64,000 nucleotides of DNA from contig NZ_VFRQ01000014.1 of the NCBI RefSeq assembly GCF_006385705.1, forward strand, positions 33,942 through 97,941, given 5' to 3'. The stretch is from Pontibacter mangrovi. GTDB taxonomy: Bacteria; Bacteroidota; Bacteroidia; Cytophagales; Hymenobacteraceae. Of this stretch, positions 27,448-38,207 are shown in pieces. A program made the translations under genes and the position numbers. The first letter of the stretch is position 1; each line of letters starts with the position of its first letter. The notes under the pieces are model-generated. The model was not told the origin of the DNA. It searched no databases and worked only from the letters and a program-made list of their open reading frames with translations.

Positions 27448-27845
27448 TTGAACTTCGATTAAGTTTTACCATCCTGGAAATAGGCGGATATCTTAACCTA
27501 TAATACTTAAAAACCGGGCAAATCATATGCTGTTGCCTTTCGCACTGGAGGCACAACCCATTAGCTACCTATACAGGTTGTGTTATGCAGCCATACATGA
27601 AACAGAATTTTCCGCATCTGCCTAATAAAGACTATAGCCTCAAGAGCATGTTCAATTTTATTTTTCTGTGCCGAGCTAATATGGGTTAGTACTACCTGCC
27701 GGCTCTGGCGAAAGCCCCAGCTTAAGTCAGTATCAGGTGTTTTCTCATGGCCTTTGTCGAGTTCTCTAAAGAAGTTGAACATACTCTCAGACGATAGAAC
27801 GGACCAGCTTAATTCAAAGCGGTTGGTTTCAGTCTTTGTTATACT
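27448..27845. other. Intergenic stretch without a recognisable gene
   Basis: About 400 bases between the PAS kinase and the alpha-2-macroglobulin-like gene. A 73-codon minus-strand frame (27561-27782) has no recognisable feature. The stretch ends in the 15-bp tandem repeat described separately. Confidence 0.4.
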
Positions 27846-27890
27846 TTATACTTACTCAACTTATACCTACTCAACTTATACTTACTCAAC
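27846..27890. repeat. 15-bp tandem repeat at the 3' end of the macroglobulin-like gene
   Basis: Three head-to-tail copies of TTATACTTACTCAAC (27846-27860, 27861-27875 with one change, 27876-27890), followed by a diverged fourth in the coding sequence. In the gene's sense the unit reads GTTGAGTAAGTATAA, so it repeats the final Val-Glu-stop codons. It also contains the TATACTT signature. Confidence 0.85.
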
Positions 27891-30800
27891 TTTTACTTGC
27901 TTCAGCCCCGTTCTGCCAAAGAAGGTCGGGAAGTACATGAGCGCTGCCTTGGCCGGGTTTATAGTATAAACTCCGCTGTAGCGCGGCAGCAGTTTGATAG
28001 TGTAGGTATACTTGCCTTTGGGCAACTTATCACAGAAGATGCTTACTTTGTTTCTTCGGTACTCCCGGTGCACCTCGTAGGCGCCTCTTCCTGTTTTCTC
28101 GCCATAAGAACAGCTGGCAGGTATGGGCACCTCCACCATCACATACTCCGCATCGGCCCTTACTTCCACCTCTACCAGCATTTCCACCGGCACACCGGCT
28201 TTCAGCGGCGCGCTTTCCTTTATGCCTTTTAGGGATGTCCTTACTACAAAATCCTTGGCTACGGCCTTTGGTTCGCTGTTCCAGGTGGTTTGGTAGGCTG
28301 TGAAGAATACAGGCAGCTTCCCTTGCTTTTCTACGGCCAGTGGCGCAGAGGCTACAAAGGTGGTATCTGTGCGGTGACTCTTTGCCTCAAATGAAACGGC
28401 TCCGGAGAAACTGAGCTTATTTGCCGCAAGGGCTGGCTCCTCAGCGGAGGCCTGCAGCAAGTCGGGCAGCAGGGTTTCAAGCACACGCGCCGACTCATAG
28501 GTGTTGCGCCAATGGCCACTGCCGCGCTCGCTTAGCAAGTATGCCCTGATTTGCGCCAGCTCGCGCTCGTGGTTGCCCTGGTTGCGCAGGATCTTGTAAG
28601 CCAGCAGCGTATTGGAGATGTTGTTGTTAAAAAGGCTCCGCTTTTTATCACCCCAGTATAAGCCGCCTAGCATGGTTCGCTGTTTATACTTTTGCAGCGT
28701 GTCCAGTTGCACTGGCAGGTGGTGCTGTTGCTGCAGCAAGATCAGGCGTAGCCTTTCTTCCAGGCTCAGGCGCTTCTGTTTGCTCAGCTCGTTAAGGTAG
28801 CGCGGGTAATCTACTTCGGCTTTAAGCTGATGCAGCGTTTCCAGGGCCGTCAGTTTCTCAAACGTATGATTTCCTTCCAGTACGTACACCAGGTAGTCTT
28901 TCAGTTGTTCCTCTTTATACTTTGGTTCGAATCCTTCTTGCCTGGCCATCAACAGCGCCTGGCTGGCATGGCTCGTGATCCAGGTATAAGCCGGGCCTTG
29001 CTCCCACCAGGTCCAGGCGCCGTTGTGGAGCTGCGTTTTCTCCAGATGCCGCACCAGTTTCTTCACCATGCGCCCGTGCTCAAACTCCTGCCCCAGCTGC
29101 TTACGGATGCGCTGCTCCAGCAACAGGGCCATCAGCTTAGAGGCGGCCTGCTCGCTGCACCAATATTCATACTTGTGCAGGTGGTCAATTTCGTCCAGCA
29201 TCACCTCCAGCAAGTCGCTTTGGGTGCGCAGGGTTACCGGCCCCAACGCAGGGTCGAAGTTCAGAGTAAAAGCTGTGTCGGCGTAAAGTGGCAGGAACTG
29301 TCCGACGGTTTCTTCCACGCCCTTCGGAAAGATGCTGACATAGCGCCGTTCGCCGTCGGCCATACCGCCTTGCTGCTGCAGGCTGTACAGCACCTCCACA
29401 GAGTCCGGCGCCAACGCAGGGGCTGTTATCATTAAGGTATCTGTCAAGCTTCTTGTCAAGGTTCCTGTCGCTTCTTTCGCTTTATTGCCTCCTATCTCAA
29501 ACCTCGTGGTCACGGTGGCTGAGTCCGGGAGGTAGTTGAGCGCCTTGCCCACCACATAGGCCTTATCGCCCTCCACCAAAAAGCGCGGCAAGTGTAGCGT
29601 GGCCATCATCGCCTTAAACGATTTGATGTTGGTAGAGTAGATGCCGCTGTTTCTGCGGTGATCCATGGCCAGCACATAGGTGTTCCAGCTGGTGATGTCA
29701 TCCGGGAATTTGGCCGTAAAGGAAACCTCGCCCTGCTTGTTTGTTACCAGGCGGGGCTGCCAGATGGCATAGTCGGAGAAGTTGTTTCGGATGGCGTTGG
29801 CTTGTGTTGGTTGGTCCAGGTTGGCATCCAGGGGCGCGTCTGCGGTTAAGTTGCCTTTGGCGGTGGTGATGATAATGACGCCGGCTCTGGCAACCGCTCC
29901 ATACAGGGCAGTCGCCTCCTCCCCTTTCAATACTTTTGTGCTCGTGATGCCTGCAATATCCCCCTGAGAACCGCTGTATGGCACCCCGTCCACAATAATC
30001 AGCGGCTTGGCATCCTCCGCTTTCATACTTATACTTGAAACACCACGAATCTGCACACCTGCTGCGGTTCCCTGTAAGGAAGTAGCCACAGAATTAGCCA
30101 CCGTATGCCTGCTTTGCTGCACCCCATAGCCCGTCACAACCACCTCCTGCAGCTGCTTCATGTCAGCGGGCAAGGCAACATTAATCCTGGACTGGCGGTG
30201 AATTTTTTCCTCCAGCGTGGTGTAGCCAATAAATTGGAAGGAAAGGGTGCCCTGCGCAGGTACATACAACTTGTAGTAGCCTCTCTCGTCGGTGGAGGTG
30301 CCTACATTAGAGCCCTTCACGACGACAGTAACGCCAGGCAGCGGCTCCCCGGATTCCTTATCGGTAACTACGCCCGAGATGGCGTGTGTGAACTGCTCTA
30401 ACCCATTGGTATAGGTATACGTGGTGGCGTTGGCGGTCTGCAGCTGTTGCTGCAGTTCCTTGGCTGTTTGTTTCGCCGTTTTCCTGAGCGAGTCGACTTT
30501 GTTCTCCACCAGTTGCCGGAGGTACTCGCTTTCAGGAGATGCTCTTTTCACATCAGCACTACCAAAGTATAGCTGCACCTGCCCGTTTGGTTTCACGGCA
30601 ACATCTGTCGCAGCGAAGTATCCGTTTGCAAAAGCTAGAGTTAAGGTATATCTGGCGGGTTTCAGGCTATACAAAACACTGTTTTCGGGCGCGTATACTT
30701 GCAGCGAGTCAGGCTTTCCGGGTGGGTGCAGGAAAACGAATTTTACCCGTGGCGCTATCTCATCATCGAGTTGCCAGCCTATTCTCCCTTTGCCTGCGGC

Positions 30801-33728
30801 TATCGCATACTTTCTGTTCTGCTCATAGACCTTGTTGAGGTAGTACTGGTGCTGCGTGGCTTCCCATACTTCACTTATTTTGTGCTCGGTTAGCACCTGC
30901 TGGTGCAGCAGCACAGCGTTGTGGTCAGACTTGTTCCAAGAAGGCAAAATTTCCAAATTCAGGGGTAAAGGCTGCTCCCGCATCTTTAGCAAGCTAGGCT
31001 CAAAACGGTAACTATAGCCCGGCTCCATCATAAAATTGGTCCTGAAGCTGTTTAGCCGCACATACTGCATCCAGTCCGGGCTGAAAGGCCCGACCATCAA
31101 CCTTTGCTCGCCTCTTTGGTAATAATAGGTCTGCCGGGGATTGCTTTCGAGCAACTGGATTCTGCTGTCCTGCTTTAGGTAAGACGTAGGCTCATCATAG
31201 GCTTTCTCCACGAAAAAGAGGTACCTGAAAAGCCTTCGCTGTTCATCTGAGGTCAAGGCAAGCTTGTTAGCTGGCTGGGCAAACGTGTTCGTGGCTGCCG
31301 TGATGTCGGCGCTCACGACCAGGCGCTTTTTATGCTGCAGGTAAAGGCTGTCCAGCGTGATCAGTTTATCGGCGGTGCGAAGTTTAAGGGTATGATAACC
31401 GCTATCGGCTGCAAAGGCATAGGCGTTTAATGCGTCGGTTTTGGAAAAGTATACCGGCACCTCGTCCTGGTAAATCACATGCACCGGCACCACCCTGCCC
31501 GAGTCTACCACAAACGGGGAAACCTGCGTGATGCTGTCGGCATTAAAAGCATACTCGGTAAAAAGACCGGTTTTAGGATATAAAAAGTGATAGTATGCGA
31601 TGCTGTCCAGCCCCATGCGCTGGCTCCAGTAGGTCCAGTCGAGCGGCTTTTTACCTTTGAGATTGTCTTCGCCCGCCCTAACGCGGCGGACGGGCTTCTG
31701 GAGTTTATACTTGTCCCACGAAGGCAGGTTGGGCGTGTTCGGCTCCTTAAACTTAGAGGTGATGGCATAGGCCGTCAGGTCTACTTTTTCAACCGGATTT
31801 CCCTCGTTATCCGTTACGGCAATTTTCAGGTTTGCCTCCTGCCCCGGGTACACTACCTGTGGCGTCTGCAGGTCTATGGTAAGCTGATGCTTGCGCAGGG
31901 GCAAAGTTTCCTCTTTTTTATGCACCGCGCTGGCCCATACATACTGCACCGCTACAAAGTATGGCTTGGTGCCATTTGCCTTCTGCCTGAGCGTAAAGCT
32001 TTCTTCCTTGCCTTCGCCGCGCGCCACGAGTTTATCGCCACGGTACACAAAGTACCAATACGGAAGCTTCCGCGGGTTCTGCACGGCGACATAAAGCGAG
32101 TCGGTGGTCCGGAGTGTTTGCAGGTTGAGTTGAGCCTCTTCCTGCTCCAGATCCACATCATCGAATAAGTCACCTGCCTCCACCTCGTAACCGCTGGCGT
32201 AAGGGTTCAGCGGCACGCGCGCCGGCAGCGACAGTTGCTGGGTGGTAATGGCATCATAGGCGGCATTGTAGGCCGTCAGTGCTGCATCTTTCGTCTTTAA
32301 GGTGCTGCCTTCCAGGTACTGCACCAGCAAACTGTCCTGCAGCAAGGTTATTTTCAGGCTCCCGCTCGTGTGGTTATACATGGCGTTCTGAGACTTTTGC
32401 GTGCGCTCGTTGACGCTATTTAAGAAAGTGGCCTGCACCTGGTAGTTTATACTTGCTTCCGGGAAGATGCTGTCTGGTAGTATGATGTTGGTTTCCCCTA
32501 CTGCGTCCAGCGGCTGCCGGTGCCTCCAAAGCGTATCAGGCACAAATACCTGCGACTGTTTGCTTTGCAGCACCCGGGACGTTGTCACGACCAGCTCTAC
32601 CCTGGCATCCAGAATGTTCAGGCCGTTGGCGTTGGTGCCGCGCACTTTTACACTGTTTGCCTGCCCGGTCTGGTGCTCTTCCCGCTCCAGGGCCAGGGTA
32701 TACTCATTTTCATTCAGCTCATAATCCTCATACCTGAACGATCCGCTGAGGTACTCTTCCTCCTGCTTCCCGACTTTGTATAAGCTGATGCTGTACTGCC
32801 GGTCCAGGCTTAGCTTTAGGCTGTCGTGAAGTATAAAAAAGCCCTCGTAAGCGCCCGCCTTGTAGGGTGCCACCTCGGCTATCGTTTTAGTGGAGACGTT
32901 GTAGCCATACAGTTTCAGTTGCGCCTTGCCATGTACCGGCTTCCCGTTTTTATCTACCACGAAGGCCTTATACATTACTGTATCGCCGGGCTGGTACATG
33001 GGCTTGTTCGTGACCAGGTAGCCTCTGTACTTTTCTCCGTTACCAGACCTTCTGTACTGGGGATCAAACACTGCGAACACGCGCCTGACCCAGCCCTGCG
33101 GCTGCAGCCAGCGCACCGACTTGTAAACATCATAGAACGGCCGCCAGATATAATAAATAGGGGCAAAGTGCGTCACCTTGCTGATAAAGCCGCGCCTGTA
33201 GTACAGCTCCTCCTGCTCAAACGTTTGGTAAAGCATACTTCCATTCCAATTTACCGCAACCAATCCCTTCTTTGGGTTGTGCCGGAGGCGGTAGGTTTTA
33301 GTTTTCACGTCGAAGGCCGCTTTTTTGCCATTTACCTGAACTGCTGCATCGGGCAAGGTATTTCCGAGGCTGTCGTGCACCAGGATTGCGAGCGCCGGTT
33401 TAACCTGTAGCAGCTTCACTGCCACCGGGGCTACCGTTTGCAGGCTGTAAACCAACTCTGCCTCGCTGCTGTGCACGTACAGGTAGTGGCCATAAGGCAG
33501 CTGCCCGCTGTAGTTGGCATTGGTCGCAAACGAGTCTACGGGAGTATGGAAGTAGGACGGGCCTACCACCGCTGTGCTCTGCTCGTACATGGCTTTCGCC
33601 TCTTTGTCTGAGATCCTGAAAATGTATGTGTAAGGACTGCCGGTGCGGGACTGTTCTACTTTGGTCTGGGCGGCACAACAGAAGGTGCAAAGCAAAAGCA
33701 CGAAAGCAAGTATAAGTTGTTTGGTCAT
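27882..33728 (-). CDS. Alpha-2-macroglobulin-like protein with embedded TonB-plug-like region
   Basis: A 1948-residue exported protein (signal peptide MTKQLILAFVLLLCTFCCAAQ). The MG2-type macroglobulin domain starts near residue 235 (YLVTNKPMYQPGDTVMYKAF). A carboxypeptidase-regulatory-like domain lies at about 1115-1190 (GVVTDKESGEPLPGVTV). A TonB-receptor plug-like segment follows at about 1195-1290 (VTGYGVQQSR, PLIIVDGVPYSG, GVIIITTAKG). The A2M domain comes next (WQPRLVTNKQGEVSF, WNTYVLAMDHR). A thioester motif, CSEQ, has its Cys at about 1524. Bacterial A2Ms trap proteases in the periplasm. Here the plug sits without any beta-barrel, so it may be a docking module. No PBP1C partner is adjacent. 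Confidence 0.88.
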   Translation of the reverse strand: MTKQLILAFVLLLCTFCCAAQTKVEQSRTGSPYTYIFRISDKEAKAMYEQSTAVVGPSYFHTPVDSFATNANYSGQLPYGHYLYVHSSEAELVYSLQTVAPVAVKLLQVKPALAILVHDSLGNTLPDAAVQVNGKKAAFDVKTKTYRLRHNPKKGLVAVNWNGSMLYQTFEQEELYYRRGFISKVTHFAPIYYIWRPFYDVYKSVRWLQPQGWVRRVFAVFDPQYRRSGNGEKYRGYLVTNKPMYQPGDTVMYKAFVVDKNGKPVHGKAQLKLYGYNVSTKTIAEVAPYKAGAYEGFFILHDSLKLSLDRQYSISLYKVGKQEEEYLSGSFRYEDYELNENEYTLALEREEHQTGQANSVKVRGTNANGLNILDARVELVVTTSRVLQSKQSQVFVPDTLWRHRQPLDAVGETNIILPDSIFPEASINYQVQATFLNSVNERTQKSQNAMYNHTSGSLKITLLQDSLLVQYLEGSTLKTKDAALTAYNAAYDAITTQQLSLPARVPLNPYASGYEVEAGDLFDDVDLEQEEAQLNLQTLRTTDSLYVAVQNPRKLPYWYFVYRGDKLVARGEGKEESFTLRQKANGTKPYFVAVQYVWASAVHKKEETLPLRKHQLTIDLQTPQVVYPGQEANLKIAVTDNEGNPVEKVDLTAYAITSKFKEPNTPNLPSWDKYKLQKPVRRVRAGEDNLKGKKPLDWTYWSQRMGLDSIAYYHFLYPKTGLFTEYAFNADSITQVSPFVVDSGRVVPVHVIYQDEVPVYFSKTDALNAYAFAADSGYHTLKLRTADKLITLDSLYLQHKKRLVVSADITAATNTFAQPANKLALTSDEQRRLFRYLFFVEKAYDEPTSYLKQDSRIQLLESNPRQTYYYQRGEQRLMVGPFSPDWMQYVRLNSFRTNFMMEPGYSYRFEPSLLKMREQPLPLNLEILPSWNKSDHNAVLLHQQVLTEHKISEVWEATQHQYYLNKVYEQNRKYAIAAGKGRIGWQLDDEIAPRVKFVFLHPPGKPDSLQVYAPENSVLYSLKPARYTLTLAFANGYFAATDVAVKPNGQVQLYFGSADVKRASPESEYLRQLVENKVDSLRKTAKQTAKELQQQLQTANATTYTYTNGLEQFTHAISGVVTDKESGEPLPGVTVVVKGSNVGTSTDERGYYKLYVPAQGTLSFQFIGYTTLEEKIHRQSRINVALPADMKQLQEVVVTGYGVQQSRHTVANSVATSLQGTAAGVQIRGVSSISMKAEDAKPLIIVDGVPYSGSQGDIAGITSTKVLKGEEATALYGAVARAGVIIITTAKGNLTADAPLDANLDQPTQANAIRNNFSDYAIWQPRLVTNKQGEVSFTAKFPDDITSWNTYVLAMDHRRNSGIYSTNIKSFKAMMATLHLPRFLVEGDKAYVVGKALNYLPDSATVTTRFEIGGNKAKEATGTLTRSLTDTLMITAPALAPDSVEVLYSLQQQGGMADGERRYVSIFPKGVEETVGQFLPLYADTAFTLNFDPALGPVTLRTQSDLLEVMLDEIDHLHKYEYWCSEQAASKLMALLLEQRIRKQLGQEFEHGRMVKKLVRHLEKTQLHNGAWTWWEQGPAYTWITSHASQALLMARQEGFEPKYKEEQLKDYLVYVLEGNHTFEKLTALETLHQLKAEVDYPRYLNELSKQKRLSLEERLRLILLQQQHHLPVQLDTLQKYKQRTMLGGLYWGDKKRSLFNNNISNTLLAYKILRNQGNHERELAQIRAYLLSERGSGHWRNTYESARVLETLLPDLLQASAEEPALAANKLSFSGAVSFEAKSHRTDTTFVASAPLAVEKQGKLPVFFTAYQTTWNSEPKAVAKDFVVRTSLKGIKESAPLKAGVPVEMLVEVEVRADAEYVMVEVPIPASCSYGEKTGRGAYEVHREYRRNKVSIFCDKLPKGKYTYTIKLLPRYSGVYTINPAKAALMYFPTFFGRTGLKQVKVE

Positions 33729-33905
33729 AGCCTGGCTGGGTGAAGCATTAATATACTAATTTATATATAAATGCTTCCTAAGGGATGTCTCCTACAGCAA
33801 GGTTGCTACTAAAAACCCGCTCAACCAAGTATGGCTAAAGGGTCATCAGCCTACATAAATCACCTTAGCTTCCATGCTCACAAGCCAGAAACAAGTTAGG
33901 TCTAC

Positions 33906-34811
33906 CTAAACGATGGCGCTCATTTCTTTTACCAGTATCTCCTCTATCATGCTGATCTCTTGGGCATAGGTGGTCTTTTTGCGCATGCCAAAGTGTAAGG
34001 TGTTCTCTATGATGCTGTGCCCTTGCCAAAGCAGTTTGATGCTGCCGCTGCTTAGTTCTTTTTTAGAGAGAAAGTCCGGTATAACAGCAATGCCTTGGCC
34101 ACCACTGATACAGCGGATAATGGAGCTCAGGTTGGGCACGATATAGTTAGGTTTGAAGTCGGGGCGCTTGCCGAAGTTCTGTTTCCAGAACCGCCTCAGG
34201 TGCTCCATGTCGGCCGTAGTGCCGTACCAGGTTTGCTGCCTTAGCCAATCTTGCATGGCTGCATGGTCCTGGAGCCTGAGAACTTCTTCAAAATCCTGTG
34301 TAGGTGTCTTCCCGCCGGCTACCAGCACGATCCGCTCCTTGGAGAAGGGTTTGAACGCCAGGTTTCGGTAATCGCCCTTCTGCGGCGTCACGATAAGGTC
34401 CAAAATACCGCTGTCCAGGTCTGCCAGCATCTGAGGGTAATCCCCAAACTTGATGATGACATTAAACGGCAGCGTGGACAGGTATGGCTCCAACGTGAAC
34501 TGGAACGTTTCGAAGCACATCCCCACACTGATCGTAGGGCGCTCCTTCTCCGTGCTTTTATGAAACAACTCCTCGGCTGCCTCCAGTTTAGTTAGCGCCT
34601 CCAGCACATAATTATAAAGCACCTTCCCGCGTTCGGTGGGCACCATTTTGCGGGAGGTACGGTCAAATAGTTTGTACCCGACATAAGCCTCCAAAGAGCC
34701 CAGGTGCAGGCTTACCCCTGGCTGCGAAATATAAAGCGCATCTGCCGCACCTGTCAGCGTACCTGTCTCATATATAGCTTTAAAGGTCCTGAACCATTCC
34801 AAATTAACCAT
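33906..34811 (-). CDS. LysR-family transcriptional regulator
   Basis: A 301-residue LysR-type regulator. The N-terminal winged HTH covers residues 1-60 (GTLTGAADALYISQPGVSLH, LFDRTSRKMVPTERG). The substrate-binding domain covers about 90-295. It is divergently arranged with the MdaB-like reductase gene, and a perfect palindrome lies between them, as expected for autoregulation plus control of the neighbour. Its own -7 box may be TATCTTTG on the minus strand (34837-34844). The inducer is unknown; an oxidant or quinone is plausible from the neighbour. Confidence 0.93.
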   Translation of the reverse strand: MVNLEWFRTFKAIYETGTLTGAADALYISQPGVSLHLGSLEAYVGYKLFDRTSRKMVPTERGKVLYNYVLEALTKLEAAEELFHKSTEKERPTISVGMCFETFQFTLEPYLSTLPFNVIIKFGDYPQMLADLDSGILDLIVTPQKGDYRNLAFKPFSKERIVLVAGGKTPTQDFEEVLRLQDHAAMQDWLRQQTWYGTTADMEHLRRFWKQNFGKRPDFKPNYIVPNLSSIIRCISGGQGIAVIPDFLSKKELSSGSIKLLWQGHSIIENTLHFGMRKKTTYAQEISMIEEILVKEMSAIV

Positions 34812-34850
34812 GCTCTCAACTATTATAATACTGATACAAAGATATGATTT

Positions 34851-34871
34851 ATACTATTTTATAAATAGTAT
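34851..34871. promoter_or_regulatory. Palindromic operator in the LysR/mdaB divergent promoter
   Basis: ATACTATTT-TAT-AAATAGTAT is a perfect 9-bp inverted repeat fitting the LysR pattern ATAC-N13-GTAT, with a T-N11-A core. It lies between the two putative -7 boxes (34837-34844 minus and 34881-34888 plus), where a LysR protein could control both genes. Confidence 0.65.
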
Positions 34872-34880
34872 CACCTCCCG

Positions 34881-34888
34881 TAATTTTG
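34881..34888 (+). promoter_or_regulatory. -7 box of the mdaB-like gene
   Basis: TAATTTTG matches TANNTTTG and ends 22 bases before the ATG. There is no TTG at the expected -33 position, which the palindrome occupies, consistent with an activator-dependent promoter. Confidence 0.45.
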
Positions 34889-34910
34889 CAGCACACAAAC
34901 AAAGAGACAG

Positions 34911-35540
34911 ATGAAAAAGATATTCGTGATTAACGGCGGGCAAGTTTTTGGGCACTCAGGTGGCCGTTTTAACGCCACCATTGCTGCTTTAACGCTTCGG
35001 TTTTTCAGCGACAGAGGCGGCTACGAAGTACAGGCAACCGACATCAACCAGGCCTACGACCCGGCAGAAGAGGTAGCTAAGTATAAGTGGGCTGATGTGG
35101 TGATTTACCACACGCCGGTGTGGTGGTTTCAGCTTCCGCATGGCTTTAAAAAGTATATCGACGAGGTGTTTACAGCCGGGCACCGGCGCGGCATTTACCA
35201 CAGCGACGGCCGGTCACCGGAAAACCCTGCCATCAACTACGGTACAGGAGGCATGCTGCAAGGCAAAAAGTATATGCTAACCACTTCCTGGAACGCCCCG
35301 GAAACAGCATTTACCTTGCCTGGGGAGTTCTTCATGCAAAAATCCGTGGACGAAGGGCCCTTGTTTGGCTTCCACCGGATGAATGCCTTCACCGGTATGC
35401 AACCCCTCGAAGGTATACACTTTCATGATGTGGAGAAAAACGCCGATATCCAGCGCGATATTCAACGCTATGAGGCACACCTCAACAAGCTTTTCACCCC
35501 TCAAGAAGTGGCTCCTAAGCCAGTATCCGCTACCAAATAG
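34911..35540 (+). CDS. NAD(P)H-dependent quinone oxidoreductase, MdaB-like
   Basis: A 209-residue flavodoxin-fold protein of the MdaB/Kef-ancillary (flavodoxin_2) family, which reduces quinones by two electrons with FAD and NAD(P)H. Landmarks are KIFVINGGQVFGHSGG at the N-terminus, ADVVIYHTPVWWFQLPHGFKKY (about 61-82), and LTTSWNAPETAF (about 123-134). The length is typical. It is divergent from a LysR regulator and next to katG on the other side, so the trio probably serves in oxidant or quinone defence. Confidence 0.92.
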   Translation: MKKIFVINGGQVFGHSGGRFNATIAALTLRFFSDRGGYEVQATDINQAYDPAEEVAKYKWADVVIYHTPVWWFQLPHGFKKYIDEVFTAGHRRGIYHSDGRSPENPAINYGTGGMLQGKKYMLTTSWNAPETAFTLPGEFFMQKSVDEGPLFGFHRMNAFTGMQPLEGIHFHDVEKNADIQRDIQRYEAHLNKLFTPQEVAPKPVSATK

Positions 35541-35570
35541 ACTAGCTTAACATCACAATGTACTGCAAAA

Positions 35571-35619
35571 ATAAACCTGAGCCATCCCATCGTTTAAGAA
35601 CAGGATGACTCAGGTTTAT
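35571..35619. terminator. Bidirectional terminator between mdaB-like gene and katG
   Basis: ATAAACCTGAG (35571-35581) pairs with CTCAGGTTTAT (35609-35619), with further ATCC/GGAT pairing inside. It lies between converging genes. Confidence 0.75.
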
Positions 35620-35660
35620 ACTTAAAAAAGCTGAAGCCAGGCTTTCAGCCGTTCCTTCTT

Positions 35661-37916
<2,256 letters not shown>

Positions 37917-38207
37917 GGTTTAGTATTAAGAGTTTAAGGTTTTAGTTGATATTAGCTTACCAGAAATAAATATACTTATTTAAAGGCCTGATTACTAATA
38001 ATTTTCATACTTAAAACTGATGAGATATAGACAAAAGCTATAACACCTACAAAAAACCCATAGAGAACATTTATATAGATAGGATCTTGAGCAGCCTTTT
38101 CCTGCAACACGAATCCTAAATCCAAACTTTGCTGCTGTAGCCATAGTTTTTTTCTAATACTTTATACTTAACTTACTCAGGCCTAGCAACCATACAAGTA
38201 AATCACG

